64,000 nucleotides of DNA from Planktophila sp965267775 (GTDB lineage: Bacteria; Actinomycetota; Actinomycetes; Nanopelagicales; Nanopelagicaceae), in contig OZ254140.1 in assembly GCA_965267775.1 (NCBI GenBank), forward strand, positions 1,116,001 through 1,180,000, given 5' to 3'. The notes beneath the pieces are model-generated. The model made no database searches, was not told the origin of the DNA, and was given only the letters and a program-made list of their open reading frames with translations. This document shows positions 35,024 to 43,363 of this stretch, piece by piece; position 1 is the first letter of the stretch; each line of letters begins with the position of its first letter. The position numbers and the translations under genes were made by a program.

Positions 35024-36313
35024 CTAGCGTGAGATTAATAAGCGCCCTACGCGCTTACCTTCCATTGAAAGTACTGTGATTCGAATTCCATTAACGTTGA
35101 GGAGGTCACCTTCAACGGGGATGCGACCCAAGAAGTGCATGACATAACCGCTAATTGTTTCGTAAGGGCCTTCGGGGATATCAATGCCAGCTTGCTCAGA
35201 GAGATCTTCGAGCGACATCAAGCCATCGACCTCAAAATCACCGGTGCGAGATGATGCGGCGAGATCTTGCTCATCGCCGTCGTACTCATCGCGGATATCG
35301 CCAATGAGCGTCTCAACGAGATCTTCCATCGTCACGATTCCATCTGTTCCGCCATATTCATCGAGAACGATGGCAAGGTGCTGACGCTGGGCACGCATTT
35401 CGGTGAGTGCAGGAAGAATTCCCTTTGTTCCGGGTAAAAACATGATGCTACGGCTGAGCTCTTGAATCTTTGCCTGTGAATTTATAAGCGATGGATCGAT
35501 GAGATCGCGTACGTGGATAAATCCAATTACCTCATCGGATGAACCGCGAACAACTGGATAGCGAGAGTGTGACTTCTCTGAAGCGAGCGCAATCGCCTTT
35601 GCAATTGTGAGAGAACCGTCGATGAAGTCGACCTCGGTGCGAGGGACCATCACTTCATGGACTTGGCGCTCAGATGCGTTAAATACTTCTTCAACAATGT
35701 CGCGCTCTTCATCGGTGAGTGCAGCATGTCCTGCAACGAGATCGAGGAGCTCTTCTTCTGACATCTGTTCGCGCTGTTCCTTAGGATCGATTCCAAAGAG
35801 GCGAACCACCTGATCTGTTGATTTAGATAAGAGCCAGATGATGGGGCGAAATGCCATTGCGATGTAATCAACAATTGCGGCAGACCAGAGAGCGATTGTC
35901 TCTGTACGAAAGAGAGCCAGGCGCTTGGGAACGAGCTCGCCAAGTACGAGAGAGACATATGCAATAACAATGGTGACGGTTACAAGTGAGATCGTATTTG
36001 CAGACTTCTCCGAGATGCCCTTATCCATCAACCAAGGAATAAAGTGAACGCCTAATTTCTCTGCGCCGAGGGCCGCTGAGAGGAACCCACAGAATGTGAC
36101 ACCGACCTGCGCTGCGGCAAGGAGTCGGTTTGGGTTGGAGGCGAGCTTGGCTACTCGGGCGCCACGCTTTCCGCGCATCGCCATCTGCTTAACCTGGCTC
36201 TCGCGAAGGGAGATCTGGGCAATTTCAGCGGCAACGAAGAGGCCGGCAATGACTATAAGGGCGAGAACTATCAGAATTGCAGAGAGGAGCGTTCCACTCG
36301 GGTGACTGTCCAT
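35024..36313 (-). CDS. CorC/HlyC-type CNNM transporter-family protein
   Basis: 429 residues. An N-terminal CNNM (DUF21) membrane domain with about four helices (1-145) is followed by a CBS pair (MVPRTEVDFIDG; VRDLIDPSLINSQ; VLDEYGGTDGIVTMEDLVE) and a C-terminal CorC_HlyC domain (residues about 345-429). Related proteins export Mg2+ or respond to magnesium and cobalt. Described as hemolysin-like only by old naming. It diverges from the orphan ATPase gene. Confidence 0.92.
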   Translation of the reverse strand: MDSHPSGTLLSAILIVLALIVIAGLFVAAEIAQISLRESQVKQMAMRGKRGARVAKLASNPNRLLAAAQVGVTFCGFLSAALGAEKLGVHFIPWLMDKGISEKSANTISLVTVTIVIAYVSLVLGELVPKRLALFRTETIALWSAAIVDYIAMAFRPIIWLLSKSTDQVVRLFGIDPKEQREQMSEEELLDLVAGHAALTDEERDIVEEVFNASERQVHEVMVPRTEVDFIDGSLTIAKAIALASEKSHSRYPVVRGSSDEVIGFIHVRDLIDPSLINSQAKIQELSRSIMFLPGTKGILPALTEMRAQRQHLAIVLDEYGGTDGIVTMEDLVETLIGDIRDEYDGDEQDLAASSRTGDFEVDGLMSLEDLSEQAGIDIPEGPYETISGYVMHFLGRIPVEGDLLNVNGIRITVLSMEGKRVGRLLISR

Positions 36314-36444
36314 AGTGCGAGAAGTGTAGCGAGCCTCTTCCGCGTAGGTCTACGCAGAGATAGCCTTACCCCGTTAGCCAACCGGCTAGCGCCTTACCCT
36401 CGGACCGTCGGGCACGTACCTGCCCGGATAAGGAAGAAGAAAAA
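36314..36444. promoter_or_regulatory. Structured divergent intergenic region
   Basis: A 131-base gap between corC-like and ugpC-like genes. It contains the near-perfect palindrome GCGTAG-GT-CTACGC (36342-36355), TAGCC-AACC-GGCTA (36375-36388) and a CGGGCA/TGCCCG stem (36409-36426). TAGCCT at 36361-36366 could be a -10 for the plus gene, giving a leader of about 70 bases. AAGGAAGAAG precedes the ATG at 36445 as ribosome binding site. The palindrome may be a sugar-regulator operator (inference). Confidence 0.45.
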
Positions 36445-37527
36445 ATGGCATCAGTAGTATTTGAAAATGCTTCACGCATCTACCCAGGAACAACATCTCC
36501 TGCTGTAGATAAGCTCAACCTCACAGTGGCAGATGGCGAATTCCTCGTCCTCGTTGGCCCATCAGGTTGCGGTAAGTCAACATCTCTTCGTATGTTGGCA
36601 GGACTTGAAGAGATCGATGGTGGACGTATCCTCATCGGCGATCGCGATGTAACAAACGTTGCTCCAAAAGATCGCGATATCGCAATGGTCTTCCAGTCAT
36701 ACGCGTTGTACCCACACATGACAGTTGCAGAGAACATGGGCTTCGCGCTCAAGATCGCTGGCATCGATAAGGCAGAGCGCGATAAGCGCGTTCGCGAAGC
36801 TGCGAAGCTTCTCGACCTTGAGGCATACCTCGAGCGTAAGCCAAAGGCTCTCTCAGGTGGACAGCGTCAGCGCGTTGCAATGGGCCGTGCGATTGTTCGC
36901 GAGCCACAGGTATTCCTGATGGATGAGCCACTCTCAAACCTTGATGCAAAGCTTCGCGTTGCAACTCGTACACAGATTGCAGCGCTTCAGCGCCGTCTTG
37001 GAATCACAACAGTTTATGTAACTCACGACCAGGTTGAAGCTATGACCATGGGCGATCGCGTTGCAGTTCTTAAGGATGGCCTTCTTCAGCAGGTAGATAC
37101 ACCTCGCAACCTTTACGACAAGCCAGCAAACGCATTCGTTGCAGGCTTTATCGGTTCTCCTGCGATGAACCTCCTTACAGCTCCTGTTTCAGGTGGCAAG
37201 GCTCAGATGGGTGACCTCAACATTGATGTTCCTGCATCTGCTGGTTCATCTGTCATCGTTGGTATCCGTCCAGAAGGTTGGATTCCAGCATCTGCTGGCT
37301 TCCACGTTCTCGTGGAAGTTGTTGAAGAGCTTGGTTCAGATGCATTCGTATATGGACGTCCAGCTGATTCAAATGTTCAGTTCGCTAACTCAACAGATGA
37401 AGGCGCTCAGGTAATCGTTCGTTGGGATCCAAAGAACCCACCAAAGCCTGGCGACACAATCACAGTTGCTAACGTTCCTAATGCTGTTCATCTCTTCGAT
37501 GCAACAACAGGTTCACGTATTAACTAA
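36445..37527 (+). CDS. Orphan sugar ABC importer ATPase (UgpC/MsmX/MalK type)
   Basis: 360 residues. Walker A GPSGCGKSTSLRMLAG, Q-loop VFQSYALYPHMTVAEN, signature LSGGQRQRVAMGRAIV, Walker B VFLMDEPLSNLDAKLR and H-loop VTHDQVEAMTMGDR. The C-terminal MalK/TOBE domain (about 240-355) is present. No permease or binding protein genes lie nearby. In Gram-positive bacteria one MsmX/UgpC-type ATPase often powers several sugar importers; that is the likely role here. Codon use is more biased than its neighbours by eye (GCA, CGC, AAG), fitting high expression. Confidence 0.93.
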   Translation: MASVVFENASRIYPGTTSPAVDKLNLTVADGEFLVLVGPSGCGKSTSLRMLAGLEEIDGGRILIGDRDVTNVAPKDRDIAMVFQSYALYPHMTVAENMGFALKIAGIDKAERDKRVREAAKLLDLEAYLERKPKALSGGQRQRVAMGRAIVREPQVFLMDEPLSNLDAKLRVATRTQIAALQRRLGITTVYVTHDQVEAMTMGDRVAVLKDGLLQQVDTPRNLYDKPANAFVAGFIGSPAMNLLTAPVSGGKAQMGDLNIDVPASAGSSVIVGIRPEGWIPASAGFHVLVEVVEELGSDAFVYGRPADSNVQFANSTDEGAQVIVRWDPKNPPKPGDTITVANVPNAVHLFDATTGSRIN

Positions 37528-37536
37528 TTAGATACC

Positions 37537-37580
37537 AATAAGAAGAGCCCCGTCGATTATTCGGCGGGGCTCTTCTTATT
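37537..37580. terminator. Bidirectional terminator
   Basis: A perfect 16-bp stem (37537-37552 with 37565-37580, AATAAGAAGAGCCCCG and its complement) around a 12-base loop. A/T-rich outer ends give U tracts on both strands. It serves the ATPase gene on plus and the DinB-like gene on minus; the stop codon of the latter (37576-37578) lies inside the stem. Confidence 0.9.
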
Positions 37581-38097
37581 CACCAATAGTGTCGGCGTAG
37601 TTCCAGAGGTCGTAATCGTCGAGATTAATTGTTGTGAACCCTTTTGCTTCTAGAGCTGACACTAACTGTGCGCGATGCTCTGTTGCGTGATGAACCCCTT
37701 GTGAAATAACTGTAGAACGAGCACGCGTGATGATTTTGCCCTCCCAGTCTCGGTAGACAACTCCTTCAGGCAGCTCTGCCTGTACAAGAAGTACCGCATC
37801 TGCTTTTGCAGCACGAGCAAGCAGAGTGGGCATATCCGTCATCGACATAGGGGCAATTTCAGTCTCATCAAGAATTGCCTGCCATGCATTATTTTCTTCT
37901 TGCGTGAATGATGAACGATCGAGCAATCTCCATCCATACCAAGTAGCTGAACTTGCAATGTGGCGCATAATCTCGCGCACAGTCCATTCAGGGTTTACCG
38001 CATAGGCATCGAGCGCTCCATCTGGAAGCTCGGCAACCCTTGAAAAGATCTCTTGATTAGCCCACGCCATATGCTTCAGTAATTTCGCTGCATCCAT
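37576..38097 (-). CDS. DinB-like four-helix metal-binding protein
   Basis: 173 residues. KHMAWANQEIFSRVAELPDG, WTVREIMRHIASSATWYGWR and the late GVHHATEHRAQLVSALEAKG supply the pattern of the DinB/YfiT superfamily; three histidines are positioned as in its metal site. Members include bacillithiol or mycothiol S-transferases and stress-induced proteins, and the activity here is unknown. TAGGAT (38109-38104, minus) ends six bases before the ATG, suggesting a leaderless message. Confidence 0.85.
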   Translation of the reverse strand: MDAAKLLKHMAWANQEIFSRVAELPDGALDAYAVNPEWTVREIMRHIASSATWYGWRLLDRSSFTQEENNAWQAILDETEIAPMSMTDMPTLLARAAKADAVLLVQAELPEGVVYRDWEGKIITRARSTVISQGVHHATEHRAQLVSALEAKGFTTINLDDYDLWNYADTIGE

Positions 38098-38103
38098 GGC
38101 GCG

Positions 38104-38109
38104 ATCCTA
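38104..38109 (-). promoter_or_regulatory. -10 element, leaderless DinB-like gene
   Basis: TAGGAT on minus followed by CGCGCC and the ATG at 38097. Confidence 0.5.
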
Positions 38110-38126
38110 ATCTCAACCCTAAATAG

Positions 38127-39173
38127 TTAGTGAATTCCCACCCATAACGCCAAGGACATTTTCACATCGAAGTCATTCAAGTAGATATCTAGATCGTGCT
38201 CCAAACCATCGACCTCGCTCCAGCATGTGGATACTGCTTGATAGGAGGAGGAGTTGCGACTATTGGCAGCAGTGTAGGTTTGCCAATAGCAGCTTGAAAG
38301 CTTGCTATATGCGCCACTGAGCATCAATTCGGCTTTTCTGACCTGCTTGCTTTCGCTGTTAAGAGGTATCTTGTATTCAAACGGTGTAATTATATTGTCA
38401 TAAGCCTTTTTGTAGGCTGATGCGATATTGGAATAGCTCGATGTGCCAGAACAGTTTTTTCCGAAAACCTTGCAAGTTTCTCTATCTGCATCACTCTTCA
38501 TATTTAGGTAAGCGTAATAGCTGCTCTTCAGGTCAATCCATTCGTAAGGACGCTGGAATAATAATTTGTCTTTAGCATCAACATAAAGGGTGGTGAATGC
38601 TTCTGACATTGTTGGTTTCTGCTTTGAAATTTCTACAGGGGTATAGGTGATCTTGCCCTGCTCAAATTGGGTAACCGCAACATAATCATCTCGTAGGTAA
38701 ATATGGAGATACAGGTCTGTCTTGTTATCTTTTGGAAGCTCAAATTCCCAGGTACCAACAGACTTGCCATCGATAATTGTTAGTTCGGCATTTCCTGAAG
38801 AATTGACGGGGAGTGATAAATCTTTCATTTCAGCCGTCCCAAAGAGTTCGCTGACGTCAGTTTTACCTAGAGGTATCCCTTTATATGTTTCACATATTGC
38901 TTCAATATCCATGCAATCTTCAATATATTCAGTTTTCTTGTCTCTGCCTTTTTTAGATTTGTCATAAGACTTACCGAGCTTGATTATTTCTTCTGCATTT
39001 ATCGCGCCATCAGAGATACTGAATTTATCCGAAATTGGGTTAGCATCAGTTGTAGCATTCTTAATAAATATATGAGCTTTCACTGATTTATTGAAGAAAG
39101 AACAACTTGTTAATCCGCCCAGGATTAGGGTGCCAATCACAAGACTTAAGATCAGGCGTTTCGATGTATGCAC
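38127..39173 (-). CDS. Unknown AT-rich lipoprotein
   Basis: 348 residues from a GTG at 39173 with AGGA eight bases upstream. LILSLVIGTLILGGLTSCSF is a lipoprotein signal peptide with lipobox LTSC. The mature protein is rich in K, D, S, T and Y, holds several cysteines (CMDIEAIC, CKVFGKNCSG) and has no domain I recognise. The sequence is clearly more AT-rich than its neighbours and uses codons such as ATA and TTA they avoid, which suggests recent acquisition or relaxed selection. Confidence 0.72.
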   Translation of the reverse strand: MHTSKRLILSLVIGTLILGGLTSCSFFNKSVKAHIFIKNATTDANPISDKFSISDGAINAEEIIKLGKSYDKSKKGRDKKTEYIEDCMDIEAICETYKGIPLGKTDVSELFGTAEMKDLSLPVNSSGNAELTIIDGKSVGTWEFELPKDNKTDLYLHIYLRDDYVAVTQFEQGKITYTPVEISKQKPTMSEAFTTLYVDAKDKLLFQRPYEWIDLKSSYYAYLNMKSDADRETCKVFGKNCSGTSSYSNIASAYKKAYDNIITPFEYKIPLNSESKQVRKAELMLSGAYSKLSSCYWQTYTAANSRNSSSYQAVSTCWSEVDGLEHDLDIYLNDFDVKMSLALWVGIH

Positions 39174-39318
39174 AATTTGTTCCTAACGATTCTTCAACTA
39201 CATAATTAATACGGACGCATTTATCTTACGTAGCGCGCACTCTCTTTTACTTGAGTTCTAGATAATCCTGACCAGTCATTTAGGAGCTCAGAGCAGAATT
39301 ATTTTGGAACTTTTTCCT

Positions 39319-40005
39319 TTACGAACCAAACTTAAGGTTTCCCCGGAGCACGTGAACTTTTCCAACACCGACCACTTTCCAACCGTCTTCGTAGATAAGC
39401 GCAGTGTTCTCATCAATACCTACAAGCGTTGTATCTGCGCCACCTCGCGCGATGAAGGAGGCAACGCGATCTGGCAACCAACCAAGCATCTTGTCATAGT
39501 GCGGAATTACTTCAATATCAGGGAGGAGATTGAGCCCTTCGCTATGGCTAGATTTACGAATTCCCATAATGGTGCCGCCAAAGGCCATTGCACCAGCAGA
39601 GCATCCCGCGAGAGATGAACCGCTCTCCCACTCTTGAACCACTGCATCCCAGAGAGGTGAGCCTTTAAAGACATCTGCGATGTGATGAGGATTTCCACCG
39701 GAGAAATAAATTAACCCTGCATCCTTTATCGCAGCAACATACTCGAGGTTAAATGCATCTTCGCGTTCATGGATTGGGAGATAGGTGCATTCACTGCCGA
39801 TGCGATCTGATTGCTCCTGGCCACGACGGCGCCAGAATTCACGGCGATCCTCTCCTTCTTCAGATGAGCCAGTCGGAATCTGAATAAAGGAGTTCTTCTT
39901 ACCTCGTGAAAAAGCAGAATGCAGGAGTCCGGTTTCGAACTCCTGCATTACTGGTAAATATTCACCTGAACCAACGAGCGCTAATACGCCGTGGTTCTCA
40001 TTCAT
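39319..40005 (-). CDS. Peptidase S51-like protein (cyanophycinase/dipeptidase E family)
   Basis: 228 residues. LALVGSGEYLP opens the fold, and LAGCSAGAMAFGG holds the nucleophilic serine in the GxSAG elbow; GLIYFSGGNPHHIADVF is the glycine-rich segment typical of S51 peptidases. The family includes cyanophycinase, dipeptidase E and uncharacterised glutamine amidotransferase-like members. Similar genes may help use the cyanobacterial polymer cyanophycin, but there is no clear signal peptide here, so a cytosolic dipeptidase is as likely. It follows icd by two bases. The 145-base gap 39174-39318 holds no gene I can see. Confidence 0.8.
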   Translation of the reverse strand: MNENHGVLALVGSGEYLPVMQEFETGLLHSAFSRGKKNSFIQIPTGSSEEGEDRREFWRRRGQEQSDRIGSECTYLPIHEREDAFNLEYVAAIKDAGLIYFSGGNPHHIADVFKGSPLWDAVVQEWESGSSLAGCSAGAMAFGGTIMGIRKSSHSEGLNLLPDIEVIPHYDKMLGWLPDRVASFIARGGADTTLVGIDENTALIYEDGWKVVGVGKVHVLRGNLKFGS

Positions 40006-40007
40006 AT

Positions 40008-41222
40008 TTAAGCCATTGCCTTCTTAAGGTTCTCATCAATTGAAGCAAGGAACTGCTGAGTTGTCTGATACGGAGCATCAGGTGCAATCAGAAGTGAGAG
40101 ATCCTTAGTCATCTTGCCCTCTTCAACAGTCTGAATACAGACAGCCTCGAGAGTCTTAGAGAACTTAGCAAGCTCAGCATTGTTATCAAGCTTTGCACGG
40201 TGTGCAAGACCCTGTGTCCAAGCAAAGATTGAAGCGATTGGGTTTGTTGATGTCTCCTTGCCAGCTTGGTGATCGCGGTAGTGACGTGTCACTGTTCCGT
40301 GAGCAGCCTCTGATTCGCAGACCTTTCCATCTGGTGTCATCAAGACTGATGTCATCAAACCGAGTGAGCCGTAACCTTGGGCAACGGTGTCAGATTGAAC
40401 GTCACCGTCGTAGTTCTTACATGCCCAGACGTAGCCACCTTCCATACGAAGTGACATAGCAACCATGTCATCGATGAGGCGGTGCTCGTACCAAATACCT
40501 GCGGCTTCAAATTGAGCCTTGAACTCTGCCTGGTAAACCTCTTCAAAGATGTCCTTGAAGCGACCGTCATAGGCCTTAAGGATTGTGTTCTTTGTTGAGA
40601 GGTAGACAGGGAACTTACGGAGAAGGCCGTAGTTCAATGATGCGCGAGCGAAGTCGTAGATTGACTTATCTACGTTGTACATCGCAAGTGCAACACCTGA
40701 TGACTCGAAGTCATAGACCTCATGCTGAATTGGCGCTGAGCCATCTTCAGGAACGAATGAGAGTGTGAGCTTTCCCTTGCCTGGAACCTTGAAATCTGTC
40801 GCCTTGTACTGATCACCGAATGCGTGGCGACCGATAACGATTGGCTTAGTCCAGTGTGGAACCAAACGAGGAACGTTTGAGATGATGATTGGTTCGCGGA
40901 AGATAACGCCACCGAGGATGTTGCGGATTGTTCCGTTAGGAGACTTCCACATCTTCTTAAGGCCAAACTCTTCTACGCGAGCTTCATCAGGAGTAATAGT
41001 TGCGCACTTGATACCGACGCCATGCTTCTGAATCGCCTTTGCAGCATCAATTGTGACCTGGTCATCAGTTGCATCGCGATGCTCCATACCGAGGTCGTAG
41101 TACTCAAGATTGACGTCGAGGTAAGGAAGAATCAACTTATCCTTGATGAACTGCCACATGATGCGAGTCATCTCATCGCCATCAAGCTCTACAACTGTTC
41201 CTTCTACTTTGATCTTTGTCAT
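40008..41222 (-). CDS. icd: NADP-dependent isocitrate dehydrogenase
   Basis: 404 residues from the ATG at 41222, preceded by AAGGAAATAACT; the frame is open upstream but only over non-homologous sequence in mdh. VVELDGDEMTRIMWQ, SPNGTIRNILGGVIFREPI (substrate phosphoserine-site region) and SEAAHGTVTRHYRDHQAG identify the eukaryote-like homodimeric class of about 400 residues found in many actinobacteria. It oxidises isocitrate to 2-oxoglutarate in the TCA cycle. Cotranscribed with mdh. Confidence 0.95.
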   Translation of the reverse strand: MTKIKVEGTVVELDGDEMTRIMWQFIKDKLILPYLDVNLEYYDLGMEHRDATDDQVTIDAAKAIQKHGVGIKCATITPDEARVEEFGLKKMWKSPNGTIRNILGGVIFREPIIISNVPRLVPHWTKPIVIGRHAFGDQYKATDFKVPGKGKLTLSFVPEDGSAPIQHEVYDFESSGVALAMYNVDKSIYDFARASLNYGLLRKFPVYLSTKNTILKAYDGRFKDIFEEVYQAEFKAQFEAAGIWYEHRLIDDMVAMSLRMEGGYVWACKNYDGDVQSDTVAQGYGSLGLMTSVLMTPDGKVCESEAAHGTVTRHYRDHQAGKETSTNPIASIFAWTQGLAHRAKLDNNAELAKFSKTLEAVCIQTVEEGKMTKDLSLLIAPDAPYQTTQQFLASIDENLKKAMA

Positions 41223-41262
41223 AGTTATTTCCTTTGTGGATTGCTTTTGGATATGAGATGAA

Positions 41263-42213
41263 TTAAAGAGTTTGTACGTCAGCTTGCTTTGCGCGGACTG
41301 CCTCAGCAGCCTCCTTAAGAGATGCAACCTCAGAATCAGTGAGCTTGCTTTCAACGACCTTACGGATACCGCTCTTGCCAATCTCAGCTTCAACACCGAG
41401 ATAGACGCCAGAGATTCCGTACTCGCCATCAACCCATGCGCAGACAGGCATTACTGCGCCTGAATCTTCGATAACAGCCTTAGCCATACGAGCTGCAGCT
41501 GCAGATGGTGCATAGTAAGCAGAACCTGTCTTGAGAAGCGCGACAACTTCAGCGCCACCATTACGAGTGCGATCAACGAGCTCGTCAATCTCAACCTGTG
41601 ACAACTTCTCTGAAAGTGGTGTGCCATCTACTGTGCAACGACTTGGGACTGGAACCATTGTGTCGCCATGTGAACCAAGTGTCAGCGTCTTTACAGATGC
41701 AACTGGAACACCGAGCTTCTCCGCAACGAAGTTTGTGAAGCGCGCTGTATCGAGCATTCCTGCCTGGCCCATTACGCGGTTCTTTGGAAAGTTTGTTGCG
41801 ATCTGAGCAAGTGCTGTCATCTCATCGAGCGGGTTTGAGACCACGATGATGACTGCATTAGGTGAATGCTTTGCAATGTTCTCTGCAACGCCGCGGACGA
41901 TTCCTGCATTAACGCCGATGAGATCCATACGGCTCATACCTGGCTTACGTGGAAGTCCTGCAGTAATGACAACTACATCTGAGTTAGCTGTCTTCTCGTA
42001 ACCAGCACCATCAGCTGTTGTTGTTGCGCCGATGATCTTTGTCTCGAAGCCTTCGATTGAACGCGATTGGTTCATATCGAGAGCGAGACCTTCTGGCTTT
42101 CCTTCAACGATGTCGGTAAGAACTACCTCATCGAAAATGTTGTATTCAGCTAAACGAAGAGCTGTAGTTGAACCATAGAAACCTGCACCAACAACGGTGA
42201 CTTTCTTTGACAT
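41263..42213 (-). CDS. mdh: Malate dehydrogenase
   Basis: 316 residues of the LDH-like MDH class: VTVVGAGFYGSTTALRLAE, VITAGLPRKPGMSRMDLIGVN (substrate arginines), VVSNPLDEMT and catalytic histidine in LTLGSHGDTMVPVP. It interconverts malate and oxaloacetate. It lies upstream of icd and downstream of the DUF3017 gene; the neighbourhood folD-DUF3017-mdh also occurs in Streptomyces. Confidence 0.95.
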   Translation of the reverse strand: MSKKVTVVGAGFYGSTTALRLAEYNIFDEVVLTDIVEGKPEGLALDMNQSRSIEGFETKIIGATTTADGAGYEKTANSDVVVITAGLPRKPGMSRMDLIGVNAGIVRGVAENIAKHSPNAVIIVVSNPLDEMTALAQIATNFPKNRVMGQAGMLDTARFTNFVAEKLGVPVASVKTLTLGSHGDTMVPVPSRCTVDGTPLSEKLSQVEIDELVDRTRNGGAEVVALLKTGSAYYAPSAAAARMAKAVIEDSGAVMPVCAWVDGEYGISGVYLGVEAEIGKSGIRKVVESKLTDSEVASLKEAAEAVRAKQADVQTL

Positions 42214-42264
42214 GTTGCGTCCTATCTTGGGTATACCCGGAGTTATCTTGACGTCGAGATAACT

Positions 42265-42507
42265 CTACAACCCTTTTGGGAGGGCCAGGGCCAAGGCGAA
42301 GAGCACACCCGCTATGGCGAGCGGGAAGTAGCACTCAATAATTCGGCGGCGCCCCGTGGCCTTGCCTAGCTGAGCCAGGGCGACGATGCCTGTTCCAACG
42401 GCTACGAGAATCGAGCCGGTACGTACTGCCCCGAAGGCTCCAAGAAGTACGCCGATCAGAATCGAGGCAGCTGCCGCACGTAGGTGAAGAGGTGTTATCG
42501 CTCGCAT
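42265..42507 (-). CDS. DUF3017-like small membrane protein
   Basis: 80 residues from the ATG at 42507, overlapping the folD stop by 13 bases. Two or three hydrophobic helices (ASILIGVLLGAFGAV, ILVAVGTGIVALAQL, FPLAIAGVLFALALALP). The position between folD and mdh and the size fit the DUF3017 family of actinobacteria; sequence alone is not decisive. Function unknown. Confidence 0.68.
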   Translation of the reverse strand: MRAITPLHLRAAAASILIGVLLGAFGAVRTGSILVAVGTGIVALAQLGKATGRRRIIECYFPLAIAGVLFALALALPKGL

Positions 42508-43337
42508 GCATCCACCACATTGGTTACCAACATTGCGCGAGTCATTGGTCCAACTCCCCCAGGCATTGGCGCGATCCACGATGCAACATCGCGCACAGCT
42601 GGATCGATATCACCAAGGAGTCCTGCATCTGTTCGTGAAATTCCGACATCGAGAACAGCAGCTCCTGGCTTAACCATCTCTGCTTTAAGGAAGTGAGCTT
42701 GGCCGATTGCAGCCACGACAATATCTGCACGTCGAGTATGTGCAGATAAATCTTTCGTACCTGTGTGAGTCAAGGTAACTGTTGCATTCTCTTGCTTACG
42801 AGTAAGAAGTAATCCAAGTGGGCGACCCACTGTGAGGCCACGTCCAATAACGACTACCTCAGCACCATTGAGTGGAACCTTGTAATGGTTGAGAAGTTCG
42901 ACGATTCCTCGCGGAGTGCAAGGAAGTGGTGCGTCATATCCTGCAACGAGACGACCGAGATTCATTGGATGCAGACCATCGGCATCTTTTGCTGGATCAA
43001 TCGCCTCGAGAATTACCTGCGTATCGATGCCACGTGGAAGTGGAAGTTGCACGATATATCCGGTGCACTCTTTCGCGTTGTTGAGATCGCGAATTGCTGC
43101 AAGAACATCTGCCTGTGTTGCATCTGCTGGCAAATCCACACGAATTGAATTGATCCCAACTTCTTGGCAATCACGGTGCTTACCGCCGACATAAGAATGT
43201 GAACCCGGATCATCGCCCACGAGAACTGTTCCGAGCCCAGGGGTAATTCCTTTGGCTTTTAGCGCAGCTGTTCGGATAGCAAGATCCTGCTTGATTGATG
43301 CTGCAAGTGCCTTACCGTCGAGAATCTGTGCGCTCAT
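42495..43337 (-). CDS. folD: Methylenetetrahydrofolate dehydrogenase/cyclohydrolase
   Basis: 280 residues. The catalytic lysine is in SYVGGKHRDCQEVG, followed by the NADP motif VIGRGLTVGRPLGLLL and the C-terminal PMPGGVGPMTRAMLV signature. It makes 10-formyl-tetrahydrofolate, used by PurN and PurH encoded just upstream. TAGGTT ends six bases before the ATG, so it probably has its own leaderless promoter in the 26-base gap after purH. Confidence 0.95.
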   Translation of the reverse strand: MSAQILDGKALAASIKQDLAIRTAALKAKGITPGLGTVLVGDDPGSHSYVGGKHRDCQEVGINSIRVDLPADATQADVLAAIRDLNNAKECTGYIVQLPLPRGIDTQVILEAIDPAKDADGLHPMNLGRLVAGYDAPLPCTPRGIVELLNHYKVPLNGAEVVVIGRGLTVGRPLGLLLTRKQENATVTLTHTGTKDLSAHTRRADIVVAAIGQAHFLKAEMVKPGAAVLDVGISRTDAGLLGDIDPAVRDVASWIAPMPGGVGPMTRAMLVTNVVDACER

Positions 43338-43343
43338 GGAATA

Positions 43344-43349
43344 AACCTA
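43344..43349 (-). promoter_or_regulatory. -10 element, leaderless folD
   Basis: TAGGTT on minus, followed by TATTCC and the ATG at 43337. Confidence 0.5.
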
Positions 43350-43363
43350 ACTTATCTCTTGAG

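Noticed and set aside
35024..36313. Hemolysin (HlyC) toxin function
   Set aside because: CNNM, CBS and CorC_HlyC domains define a magnesium-related membrane protein; the toxin name is historical.
36409..36426. tRNA or other structured RNA gene in the gap before the sugar ATPase
   Set aside because: No T-loop consensus, acceptor stem or CCA pattern; only short inverted repeats.
41223..41432. N-terminal extension of icd into mdh
   Set aside because: The extension is Arg/Leu/Ser-rich, antisense-like in composition and without homology; the ATG at 41222 has AAGGA upstream.
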